DNA from: Isoetes taiwanensis
Lineage: Eukaryota > Streptophyta > Lycopodiopsida > Isoetales > Isoetaceae
DNA length: 64,000 bases
Assembly: GCA_021234155.1 (NCBI GenBank)
Contig: JAJEKV010000011.1
Location: 8,665,132-8,729,131, forward strand
Reading direction: 5' to 3'
Both the position numbers and the translations under genes were made by a program. Below the pieces are notes generated by a model that made no database searches, had not been told where the DNA came from, and saw only the letters and a program-made list of their open reading frames with translations. How positions within the stretch are numbered: the stretch's first letter is position 1; every line of letters begins with the position of its first letter. Shown here one piece after another: positions 45,935 through 56,101 of the stretch.

Positions 45935-47265
45935 TGTTTTCGACTTCGCGAGTCGAAAAGCGTTTCCTTTCAATACCTTTTCTTTTCATTCTCGACTCAT
46001 GAGTCGAAAACTTCGTTCCTTCGGACGGATGTCATCATTTTGGAATTCCTTATCAACGACTCCGGATCATTGTTATTGGAAAGCATCGGTTCACTTCGCA
46101 AAGACAATCCAGACCAAGACACTGCCAACAGCCAGAAAGGACCGAGAAGAGAAGATAATGATCCCGCATTTGGATCCCGATGAACCGGAAATATGGTCGA
46201 GCCAAACTCCAAGCGGGATCCAATTTGGTCCCACCAAGCTTGTAATATTTGACATCAATGGAGTATTAGCTGCAAAGATACCCGACAAAGACGTCCCGAG
46301 ATTAACACCTCGCAGATCCCAACCAAAACAGAGCATAAAATAGTGTATCAGGAGGCCTAGAGCTAAGGAAATTATTGAATGGTGCACGGAAAGGGATTGA
46401 AGTGGGCATATGGTCTTGTATGGCAAAGAAAAATATTGTCAATGTTCTTGGTGTTCTCGGCATTTCAGTTTTGAAGTTCAAGTTCGTTTGGGGAAACGAA
46501 AGGGTCGAAAGCATGTGAAGGACCTCGATCCAGCCATCACAAAGGGGAAGCCTATAATGGTGAAAAGGCTGGCCGGGGTTTATGAGCAATTCGGGACTAT
46601 GGCAAACACAACACGCCGATCATAGGCGACTCAGCCTACAAGTGCTATCATAACAGCATAAAATACAATCATTGCTAAGCCATATCGACCGAAGAATATG
46701 AGACGGATAGGTGGTTGTCCTTGGACTCGTCCTGTCTTGGCGGAATCCCTCTTTGCCATTCTTGTCGCCGATGTGCTTTACGAACTATCCGAGCCTCCAC
46801 GGAACCCGATCCAGGAGAGCAAGGCGATCATGAAAGCTATGGACGACAAATACTTTGGTGAACAAGAAGAGTGACCCCCCGCCGATAGTCAAATTGTGTG
46901 AATATTGTAAACGAACGTGAACACATGTATTGAACATTTTGTAATGAATATACTTGTATATTGAGTTTCCGATGCCTTTCTCGACTCACGAGTCGAGAAA
47001 GGCATGCTTGTCCTGTTGATGAGACCATTTGTATGTTTCATTGTGTGACTGAATGCAGGCATGATCTATTATGATAATGCTTGTACATTGCGTTTCCTAG
47101 GCCTTTCTCGACTTCGAGTCGAAAGGCATCTTCGGGTTATCTGGGGTGACGAACCATTTGTATGCTTCCGGTGTGTGATTGGATGCAACCATATTCTAAT
47201 GAGAATGGTTGTACTTTCACTTTTATGGGCCTTTTCGACTTCGCGAGTCGAGAAAGACACTACTT
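45935..47265. repeat. Palindrome array C of element 2
   Basis: Copies at about 45937, 45991, 46980 (CTCGACTCACGAGTCGAG), 47105 and 47230 in introns around the FCP1-like exons, with a half copy at 48005. None were seen outside 39.8-48.1 kb. Confidence 0.85.
46110..46860 (+). pseudogene. FCP1/NIF-like phosphatase region of element 2 gene
   Basis: KLVIFDINGVLAAK at 46230-46275 matches the DxDxT-type start of plant NLI-interacting-factor/FCP1-homology phosphatases, in the atypical DINGV form seen in plant paralogues. In shifted frames there follow AKEIIEW, EVGIWSCMAKKN (the WSS/T motif region), a KFVWGNE-like strand and IIGDSAYKCYHN (the DDS-like metal motif). The second Asp and motif spacing fit the fold, but at least three frame changes occur. 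Normally it dephosphorylates proteins, such as RNA polymerase II CTD. Fusion to a transposon gene is unusual and could be an exon capture. Confidence 0.55.
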
Positions 47266-47885
47266 CCCACGTCATTGGATGCAGTTGTATGGAATGAATG
47301 TTCTCCATTGTAATTTGATTTCAACGTTCTTTTCTTCGTTTTGACTAATGGCACCGTAATTGTTAATCATACTCTCCTTGCTCCAGGTGGTTCAGGCACA
47401 GATCCGACACCAGCACAGATCCCGCTCAGGCATCACAGAGACCGCTCCAGGCGGCACGGATCCCGCTCAAGGCGGAAGAAATACCGTTCTGGCACAGATC
47501 CCGGTCACGCTACACTCTTGCCCGGCCTTTGGGACAAGGTTGCTCGCGAATTCAGAGGTTGCTCGCTACACCACTCGGGATAAAGAAACGGCGAAGAACA
47601 AAGAGAAAGCCCAGCAAGCTCAAAGCATCTTGCAAGCATTGCATAACATCCCGGAGGGTGGGGAAGGAGCATATTCGATGAAAGGTGCGGGAGGCGAAAG
47701 TGGAGAAGTCGGGGTGGGCAGAGGCGGCGGTAGCTCGAGAGGCACCTCCACGTGAGGCATTCCACACTCTTCAGGTTGCCCCCCAAGGCTTACAGGGCGG
47801 CATGAAGAAGCCACAAGTTAATCCCCTAAGGTGGACCACCTACCAAGATGATGTAACTGTAGTGACAGCAAGACCGCCATGGTCT

Positions 47886-48148
47886 CTGCGTCCGATGTAA
47901 AATACATTGTATCTGTTCAATTTATTAATAAAAATTCTTTTTCAACTAGATCTTTGGTTTCAAACTTTAATGAATTTCCTTTGTTTCAGTTGCATTGTTT
48001 TTGTTCTCGACTCGCGAACCAGGGAAAACTGCAGCAAAGCTCGGATTCAGAGTTTTATTCAAAAATTCGAATTAAGGATAGTTTTCGGGTCAGGGTGCTA
48101 CTTTTTATGTAAATTAACCGGGTTCCAAAAAAAATGGGAATGGAATGA
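47886..48148. other. Right interior of element 2
   Basis: Holds the probable poly(A) region of the main gene (AATAAAAATTC at about 47927) and a half palindrome at 48005. No further gene. Confidence 0.45.
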
Positions 48149-48173
48149 GTCCCACTTTAATTAAATACGACTT
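48149..48173. repeat. Right terminal inverted repeat of element 2
   Basis: GTCCCACTTTAATTAAATAC plus GACTT, the reverse complement of 35430-35454; TGTCT overlaps the last base and continues outside. Confidence 0.75.
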
Positions 48174-48985
48174 GTCTTTTCAGTTATGTAATTCGTCAGC
48201 TCATAGAGCATCTGAGTGGCTATTTCAATGAAATAGCAACAATGAATTGCTTAAGCCAACCAATTCAGAAGCTGAGATGGAGAGCAAATTACAAGGCTTT
48301 AAGTCTGTTATTTGATGTAGAGTAATCTGATAATTTAGTAATAACTCTGTAATGAATTGATGATTTTAAAAATTGTTGTTAAACCCGAGATTCAATTAAC
48401 AAATTTGATTATGGATGTTTCAAAAAAAAGTTGTTTTTTCTTCAATTTTGCGCACTGTAGTCATTGCAGCCTTCAATGGCCTGCCTCATATTCTATGGGC
48501 GTGCCACCTCAATCTTGGTGGTATCAATACCCCCCAAATGTTGATGTCTTATAACTTAAAGCATCTTTGTTTGCTTGGCATGGTACCAGGCTTTATATAT
48601 AGGTTATCTCGTTGAGCATGCAACTATGAGGTTTTTATAGCCATGGAGATTCATGCAACTGCCATTGGAATTCTGCGCTTAAGTGTGCAGCCAATGGATA
48701 CCCCATTCTAGACGAATTTGCAATCAATGAAAACAATGCTTTTCCAATGTTATAAACATTACATAGAATACGCATTTGTAGTAGGTAAATCGATTTTTTA
48801 TGTTCTTAGGTAGTGAATTAATGAGCGCAGATTGGGAGGAATCTTCATATAGTGGTTCATATTAGGAATAATATTTCTTGTGTGAATTTAGAAAATATCC
48901 TAGTACAACTGATATCAGAAACTTTTAATACTACTACTACTACTTACCTTAGGCGTGATTACCTGAACCTCTCCCCACCTTCTGC
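48174..48985. other. Gene-free AT-rich stretch
   Basis: No supported gene and no repeat that I can name. Confidence 0.4.
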
Positions 48986-50168
48986 ACTGGATCATCAGAC
49001 AGTTAATATATGCTGATAACGTGGACCTTCTAGCTTATACTCCAGCAGACATGCAGTGCCATCTCAATGCCCTAGACATATTTTGCCAAGCGACTAATAT
49101 GCGCGTCAACCTGGCCAAGACTAAGGTGGTCCTCATATCATCTTCATGTCAGCCGAGGATCCCCTCCTTTAGTTACCGAGGGCAAAATGTGGAAGTGGCA
49201 CCCACATATAAATATTTGGAAGTGGAGTTTCCTTCTACTATGCACTGGGACACATCCATACGGCTACGAGTGACAGCGGGCTGGAAGGCACTATATGCAA
49301 TGCAGAACAATAGTCACAGAGCGGAGCTGTATAATCGGGCCTATCAGTCGCACCTGTTCAAGGTCTTAGTGCGGCCTGTCCTTTTATATGGGGCTGAAGT
49401 ATGGGACCCAGTAGTGTCCCTCGCTACCTGAAATGACTTGGAGCAGGTGCAGAAAGTCTTCTTGGTACGAGCACTACGGGTGAAGTCCACAGTCCCATAT
49501 CAAGTTCTTGCAGGAGAGGGTTTCTCGCCTCTTCAGAGGGCTGCCCTAGATCTCCACATTGTCTATTTTCAAAAGGTGGTCAATATGGATGATGCTCGTC
49601 TCCCTAACCTAGCTTATAGCGCCCCAAGACCTGTTGGAGGGAAAAGAGAGCTCAATGGTTGACTAGATGGAATGTGTAGAAGCACATGTGCATATATGTG
49701 CAAACAAAGGCAGATCACCATAGCTTGAGGCAATATTTTGACGCTTGCTTCCTCAGCAAGCTCTAGGATGCCAGTGCCCTTGAACAGGTCAAGACAGTAC
49801 ACTACTAGTGCCACATAAATTCCACATTGGAATGGGGCCTGCAATGCTACATGCGTACCCATTTGCCTATGAAAAGGTACAAGATCATTGTCTCTATTTG
49901 CACAGGGGCACGCCATCTTTAAATTGAGACGGGCAGATGGATTGGTGAGCCATGCCAGAACAGGCTTTGTCAATGCTGCCAAATGGGAGTCATTGAGGAT
50001 GAATCTCATACCCTTCAAAGCTACCCAGCATATAATCAAATTCGAACGCGCTATGCTGAGTTGGTCAGGCCTGGCCAGCCACTACATGTGACATTGAGCA
50101 CAGCTTCCGTACGGATGCTGGGATCATACCTTCACGAGGTCACGGATATGCGAGATCAGCTATGCCCT
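48986..50168 (+). pseudogene. LINE reverse-transcriptase remnant
   Basis: It starts with a YADN-type catalytic box (YADNVDLLAYTPADMQ at about 49010), then NMRVNLAKTKVVL, a YKYLxVEF block and LLYGAEVWD, the usual order in the second half of LINE RT. After a stop at 49429 the frame continues EQVQKVFLVRALRVK. Later segments (49888-50091) are basic and may be the C-terminal zinc-binding part, degraded. The upstream endonuclease and RT fingers are absent. It belongs to a different LINE group from the one at 5273-11782 (YADN and LYGAEVW against YADDA). Confidence 0.75.
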
Positions 50169-52207
50169 TAGGCACACACTTGACATGTATATATACATAT
50201 ATTTCATGATGATGTATGCCTGTACAGTTTGACAGCATTCTAATTACTGCCACGGTTTTTCCCTCAAAAACCCTTCGGGGCGAGGGTTTTTTAACCCGAA
50301 CAGTAATAAATTTATTGCGCTCCTTCATTGGGTCTCATAGGCCAATTGGTCTTCGTGGATGATAAAAATCATTCTTTCTTTCTTTATTTCTTTCCAATAT
50401 TTATGTAAGACAATTCTTGACAAAAGCACAATTATAAACGTAAGTTTAGTAAGAAAGCATTGTTTATTTGATCCTCTAGCAGAAGATGGTATTAAATGAC
50501 AGAAAGATATCCAAGTATGACATATCAGAAGTTTCAATAATAAGTATCATCAATGTGGCAGATGGAATCACGCGTAAGAAGGAAGAAAATTGTAGCATGC
50601 CTTTGCAACCAAAATATTGGATCTCAAAATTGAAAAGGACACAAAACTTAGAGCTAACAGGGCAAATTAGCTGCAAATAATGCCTATTTCGTGATCTTGT
50701 ACTTCTAACATTCAAAGCAAAGAGGATTGAATAGTGAAGAACAATAAGGACTGAAAGTGGTTCAAATCCATGCCTAGATTCATGGAGTTGCTACCTTACA
50801 AACTCTATGTTGACCATGGCCGTAAACTTGATACTTTGTATTCTAGTTCTCCATAAGCTATTATCATGATAATAGGACGAATGAATGGCTGTCGTAATGC
50901 AAGCATGAATTCGAGAAGAAAGATTTGATGTTACAAAGCCACTGCACTTATCAAAAGTAAAGATTTACTTATAAAGTATTATTTCTACTGTGTTATACAG
51001 TAACGCTTGAAGCAAGTAGAAACCATATAATTGAAAGCAGTCTGCTATTGCATGCCTCAGGGAAAAATGAGAAAGATGTATATCATGAGGACTTGTGTCT
51101 TTTGAAGCACTGCTTTGAAATTTTCAAGGCCTTTTTGACATTTAAGACTGAACCATGGTAAATACATCATGATATGTTAACTGGAGACAATAGATAGCAG
51201 TTGATAAGAATCTGCGATTACTGTTTGTCTGTTTTTGCAATGTATATCAATCAAGAAATTTTAGAAATACCAATTTTTTGAAATATGTGCCCAACGCTAC
51301 CGGACATTAGTCATGAACATGTAAATTAGATGGATGTAATGGAATTTGTAGGTGGAATAAAAATCTTAAAATATAATCTTATATGTAGATGTAATGGAAT
51401 ACCAAGTGTGGAATGAGTAGGAATGGAATCGACGCGTAGAATAACATGAATAGACATCATAAAGTATAGAGTGTTGGATGTTGATTGGCGCTAGTGATAT
51501 TTTAGAGCTCTATGGAAGATCCTAGATCCAATGCGATTCCAATAGTATCTAGAATAGTGGAATGGAATGGAACCAATTCAAAGGATAAGCAAAGCTCAGA
51601 AATAGTATTCGAACGAGATTAGGATGCGTGGAGATACGAATGAGAATTTCATGGAGGAGGGGGGGAGGGGAGGGAGGGATGGCAAGTACAGGCCTGAAGC
51701 CATGTTGGACATGTTGGGGACTGATTTCATTCCCATTAGTTGGGGATGTTAGGCCTGGCTGTAGGTCTTGTACATATGGTTTATTTCACTTATGTTCTTT
51801 ATTTGTTTGCATTTCTTTCTATATGCATGGAATGGACATGGAGCATGTTCATGGGCGTCTTGATATGGAGAATGGAATGTTGTTGGTGGGGGTAGAATGG
51901 GGCTGCTGTTAGCAGCAGGCCTGTCAGAGTCGTGGGGTTGAAACCGCCAGTTGGGATGGCGTGATTGTTAGAAATATGGTCATGTAAATCTTTCTGCTTA
52001 CAGTTGAACTTAGAGATGGAAGTCAAATGCATATGGTTAACCTAAGGTCAGAGGTGTTGGATAACTTGCTTAAAGAGCATTGAATGATAACGTTGAATCT
52101 TATGGTGACATGAAACCAAGAAGCACTTAAGATTGAAAGGGAGTTTTTTTAAAAGGGGTTTAAAGGTTCAATGGTCGTAAGTCGAAATTATCTGTGCACG
52201 TATGTGG
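50169..52207. other. Gene-free stretch before the LTR element
   Basis: No supported gene. Notable only are a hairpin at 50258-50298 (CAAAAACCCTTCGGGGCGAGGGTTTTT), a polypurine block at 51652-51690, and GGAAT-rich sequence at 51330-51560. Confidence 0.45.
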
Positions 52208-53847
52208 TGTGACGTTCCACGTATTCATACGGTATATGTAACGTATCTATACGTACGTCACCCCGTAAAGGTACGCCTCCCTGGGGTATTGTAACCTAGG
52301 GGGTTGCTCTAAAAGGGATTAATGCTAATTTAATCATTAAAGATAATAACCTATAACTTAGGGAATTAGGGATTAAATAGGATTAATTAGACTAATTACT
52401 GTTTTGGGAAGGCGCCACCTGGCCCAATCGATGGGCCAGCATGGGGACTTCCAAATTAGGCTGTCAACCTGATCTCTATCCCTGTTTTGACTCCCTCAAT
52501 TCGCCCAAAGAAGGAGCAGGAGCTGAGCGCCACCATACCAAGCAGAGCGCCACCATATCAAGCACTTTCACCTGTGTAGCGGAAGCTGAACCCCCAAGAC
52601 CCAAGAGATGGAAGCACCCCAAGGTAACGAGTCCAGCCAGAACTCAGGTGGGTGGCTAGGATAGCCTGTGAATTCTAGGCTAGCACCCCTATTGGGCCTT
52701 GGTTGTGTTCGTTTCTCTGCTCTCTCTATGTTTCAATCATAGGAACTAACCCTTGATTGTAAAGGTGAGTTCTCTTTATATTTGATTCTGGTTTTGCTCT
52801 GAAAGGATGGATTGTTAGTTCTTGCCTAGTATTACTCTGAAATGGGGGAATTACGGGGGGTACAGACCTCTGAGCCATGTGTTGTAGTATGCTCCTAGAT
52901 AGCGCCCTGTAGAATCCCATTAAATGCGGCCTGTGCACAAGAGCCCACCGGGTCATAGATGCTATGGACTGGCTTAGCACCAGACAAGGAACACAGTGGT
53001 GAAGTGGGGGTGGGGTCTTGCACGAACATAAAAGGCTCCTGAGACTCCTACAGTGGGCTAGGCCTAATAGCCGGCCAGTGAGCTAGGCGCGAGCCGGGCC
53101 GGGTATGGGTCTGACACTCCCTGGTTACAGAGGTGTGACCCGCATGGGGCATCCTGTACTTTGAGTAGATTTAGGGTGAGTAAGTCGGGCACGAATGCGG
53201 GGGTCGCTGATGCGGCACGTATTCTCTAGCTCACCCATGGAACCACTGTGATTCTGGAAGGGGACGCTTCCCTGACCTGCCTCGTCGGACCGGGGCCTCA
53301 TGAACCCTGGAGTAGGCTCGGCCGGGTGATTCCACGGGCCTGCGTCTCCGGAAGGCTATAGCGAAGCCATAGCGTGAATTGACCCATCTGCAAAGTGTGC
53401 ACAGGAGGGGCGGATGGAGTGGACAACCCTAGCTGATGTTCTATGCCAGCCAACGCCAGGTTATACCTCTGTCTGCTGATCTCTTGAGGCCGAGCCGTCA
53501 GTCTATCGTCCCAGGAGTCGGAACCGGGGTAGGACCTGGGGTTTGGGGTGTTTTCGTAGTTAGATGCATATTCTTTGCCGTTGGTATTTGGATGTATGCG
53601 TCACCCTTCGGGGTGGCAATTTATATATATTCATGCTGTGTGCTAACATGTATTCACGCTTCCGCGACGTAGGATGTCCCACTGAAGGCGTGGGCCGAAT
53701 GACCCCTCCGTGCCCTTCACTCGGGCATCTCTCTATAGATGGCCCGGGGTAGACGAGGGCCCTGCGCGTGGCGATATGGTCGCCATGGTAGGGGAAAGTC
53801 CCCGTATGTATACGGCCGGGGGTCGTATATGTTCAGGGAGCGTCACA
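52208..53847 (+). repeat. 5' long terminal repeat, 1640 bp
   Basis: Begins TGTGACG and ends CGTCACA, an exact 7-base terminal inverted repeat with TG...CA ends. The same start recurs at 63832. It contains ACGTACGT-type motifs near the start. No large ORF was identified. Confidence 0.93.
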
Positions 53848-53848
53848 G

Positions 53849-53863
53849 TGGTATCAGAGCCGT
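53849..53863 (+). promoter_or_regulatory. Primer binding site (initiator Met tRNA)
   Basis: TGGTATCAGAGCCGT, one base after the 5' LTR, complements the 3' end of plant initiator methionine tRNA, the usual primer of plant LTR retrotransposons. Confidence 0.95.
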
Positions 53864-54643
53864 GATTTCGGTTGCTCGAAATCATAGCACTGGTCAAACA
53901 CTAACTCGTAGCACGGTAGTTAGGAGGAGGCTAAGTTAATGTGTTGTTAGTTCTCTTTGATGTTTGGCTCGGTGTTAGGTTAAATTAGGAAATTGTAGCT
54001 TTAAAGAAGGATAGGGCGACTGGAGGGGCCAAGAATTGGAAAAAATTGTAGATGTCAGTGAGTAGCTCAAATGACGGGGAAGGTGCGTCCATTGGATCAG
54101 ACATACTCAAATTACCCTAGAACGGTCGTCTCCAGGCGAAAAATGGTCAAGGACAGGCCCGAAAACCAACTCGGGCGCCGCATGCTTTTTATCGACTTGC
54201 AGTCACAAAGGAAGAGCCGAAAATGCAGTCGGCGCCCGACCAGTCAGACCGGAGTCAACGCGAGCCCGCTAGGTCAACTCGGGCACCGCTTGCTTTTCGA
54301 CGAACCCCAGTCGAGGCGGGAGCACATATAATGCAGCCGGCGCCCGACCGTATGTTTCGCGTATCTCTGCCGTATAATTGTTTTATACTAATAAAAATTT
54401 AAAAGTTAATAGGAAATTTTTTAAATTTCAAAAGTTAACCGGCCGTTTAAAAAATTTCTTCTTGTCATTTGTTTTTGCCTTGCCCTCAGCGCCTTCGACC
54501 GCCAGAGCCGCTGCCCGCCATCGCCACCGGACTTGAAGTTGCTTCGTCGCCCTTGTGTCCTGAGAAACCCCAGCGCCTCCTTTGCCGCCTTTTTCGCCAC
54601 CAGCGCCTTACTGCTCGCCTTCCTAGACCTTATTGCCACAGCT

Positions 54644-55886
54644 ATGGCCAACACCAAGAGCGCCCCGGATCCTTCTACTTTGAGCATAGTGGAGATTTAC
54701 GCCATGATCGCCCGGTACATGGCTACAGAACCGGCCTTTATTGACATACTCCTGGATGAGCTAGTAAACAGGTTTGAGAACAACGATAGAATTCCCTATC
54801 CTATCTATCACTTCTCAGAGCCATTCTTGATCTGGCTGAACCTTCGCAAGCTCTCCTATACCATTGTTGAGCAACCTGACATGGTCATGATGCTCATTAA
54901 ATTCTATCCTCCCGAGCAGGAAGGCCATACCGAGGAGAAAGACATCAGGACGGAGGCCGACCGTGTCAGGAGTTTGGCCAGAGAGGATGATCATCGGGAG
55001 ATTGAGCGGGCAAATACGGCAGCCCGGGGAAGGGAATACAGGTACCTCGGGGACGGCTTTGCCGTCATCGATGGCAGAGCCATTGAGGTTCCCCCATACC
55101 GATGGCATGAGGACTCCAGCAGTTTTATATGGGGGGGAGATCCCCGACATCAGCATAGACTATCTGACAACCATTCAGATAGATATGGGTCTCCGACCAC
55201 AGCGGTACCAGGCTGAGCTTCTTCACCGAAGCGCAGCCCAACTTTTTGCTCAGGTTCAAGAAGATCTGAGGAGAGCCCGGGAAGAACGGGAGAGGCTTGA
55301 ACAGGAGGAGAAGGCTCGGCAGGATCAGCTGAACCCACAAGACGGAGGAGCATCGGGGAGTGGGCCGGGCCCAATCCCGACGCATGTGACCATTAAGCAC
55401 CGGAGGAAGGGTATAGCCCGAAAGACCGGCAGTCAGTATAAAGAAAAGCTAAAGACTGTCGGGGCCTTTGGTAAGAAGGCGAGCTCTGATCGGAGGCAGC
55501 AGCGGGTGGATAGCTCCCGACCGGTTGTTGGGGCTAAGACGGTGCCAGCTCCGAAGGGGCCGCCTACAAAACCTGCCCCACAGAGGAAGCCTCACAGGTA
55601 CCGACCCGGTACCGTGGCCTTGCGGGAAATCCGCAAGTTCCAGAAGTCCACACAGCTTCTGATCCGGAAGCTACCCTTCCAGAGGCTGGTACGGGAGATC
55701 GCGCAGCAGTTCAAGACCGACCTCCGTATCCAGGCCTTTGCAATTTTGGCACTCCAAGAGGCTGCTGAAGCCTACTTGGTGGCACTTTTTGGTGACGCCA
55801 ATCTTTGCGCGATCCACGCAAAGAGGGTAACCATAATGCCTAAGGATTTAGCCCTCGCCCGTAGGATTCGGGGGGAGCATCCTTAG
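54644..55886 (+). CDS. Accessory ORF A: novel N-terminus fused to a histone H3 fold
   Basis: About 413 residues from ATG 54644 ([10 protein letters not shown]) to the stop at 55886, on the same strand as gag-pol. One break occurs at a run of seven G (55131-55137); reading one base fewer keeps a single frame. Residues 1-160 are novel and helical. Residues 180-225 form a charged coiled coil ([16 protein letters not shown]). Then comes a basic linker with IARKTG, recalling the H3 K9 region. Residues about 315-413 are a nearly canonical H3 core: [36 protein letters not shown], then [15 protein letters not shown] and ARRIRGE. There is no longer loop 1, so it is not CENH3-like. The usual K4 N-terminus is absent. 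Function in the element is unknown; it would be expected to enter nucleosomes. Confidence 0.88.
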
Positions 55887-56101
55887 CATATGTTGCGGGG
55901 CTCCGCATTGTAAATTTTTTCTTTTGGTATTTAATAAAGACTCTTTTTTTTTATTATTATTTAATTTATTTTGTATTAAAAACTTATTTATTTTGTGTTA
56001 AATATAAAAAATGCTGACGTCAGCCTAAATAAAAGGAGGTAAAAAGGACTATTAAAGTTCCTTTCAATTGTTTCTCTTCCTCTCTCCTCCCTTCTAGCGC
56101 C
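55887..56101 (+). promoter_or_regulatory. Possible terminator and internal promoter between ORF A and ORF B
   Basis: AATAAA at 55933-55938 and a T-rich run follow ORF A. Then come the perfect palindrome CTGACGTCAG at 56014-56023, TAAATAAAAGG at 56026 and a long pyrimidine leader (TCTCTTCCTCTCTCCTCCCTTC) ending at GCGCCATGG. This looks like the end of one transcription unit and a plant promoter of the next, inside a retrotransposon. Confidence 0.45.

Larger units (their letters stand above)
39359..47755 (+). pseudogene. Element 2 ParB-methyltransferase-type gene with FCP1-like extension, decayed
   Basis: Exon 1 (39359-39406: MEANFGSLLL... then GTATGT) is followed by a 2.8-kb intron full of palindromes. 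Later exons: about 42200-42284; 42345-42607 (WWYVEVSTSGKEKDLF, resembling the element 1 N-terminus); a ParB-like segment at 42980-43465; a methyltransferase-like segment at 44450-45790; an FCP1-like segment at 46110-46860; and a last exon at 47388-47755 ending in a Gly/Ser-rich tail. Several frameshifts and stops (TGA near 42215, near 43321, near 44700, others) break it. Exon borders between 42.6 and 47.4 kb are approximate. Confidence 0.6.
35430..48172. mobile_element. 12.7-kb DNA transposon related to element 1 (element 2)
   Basis: 25-bp inverted repeats: AAGTCGTATTTAATTAAAGT plus GGGAC at 35430-35454, and its reverse complement at 48149-48173. TGTCT lies outside both ends (35425-35429 and 48173-48177), counting one extra A at the left end. 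As in element 1, the minus-strand transposase-like gene lies at the left (35670-38382), then a divergent promoter, then a plus-strand ParB-methyltransferase-type gene (39359-47755), with about 25 copies of a private palindrome, CTCGACTCGCGAGTCGAG. The terminal repeats of elements 1 and 2 do not resemble each other. Coding parts are more decayed than in element 1. Confidence 0.65.

Noticed and set aside
48149-48173. Simple AT-rich coincidence with 35430
   Set aside because: A 25-base perfect inverted match with 5-base flanking agreement and a transposase between is unlikely by chance, so this explanation was dropped in favour of terminal repeats.
50258-50298. Bacterial-style rho-independent terminator
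   Set aside because: The hairpin followed by T resembles one, but this is plant nuclear DNA and no gene ends there.
54644-55886. Centromeric H3 (CENH3)
   Set aside because: Loop 1 has canonical length and the core is close to ordinary H3 ([15 protein letters not shown]); CENH3 has a longer, diverged loop 1.
54644-55886. Host histone gene merely adjacent to a retrotransposon
   Set aside because: The H3 fold is in frame with a novel 300-residue N-terminus and lies between the PBS and gag of one continuous element with matching LTR starts on both sides.
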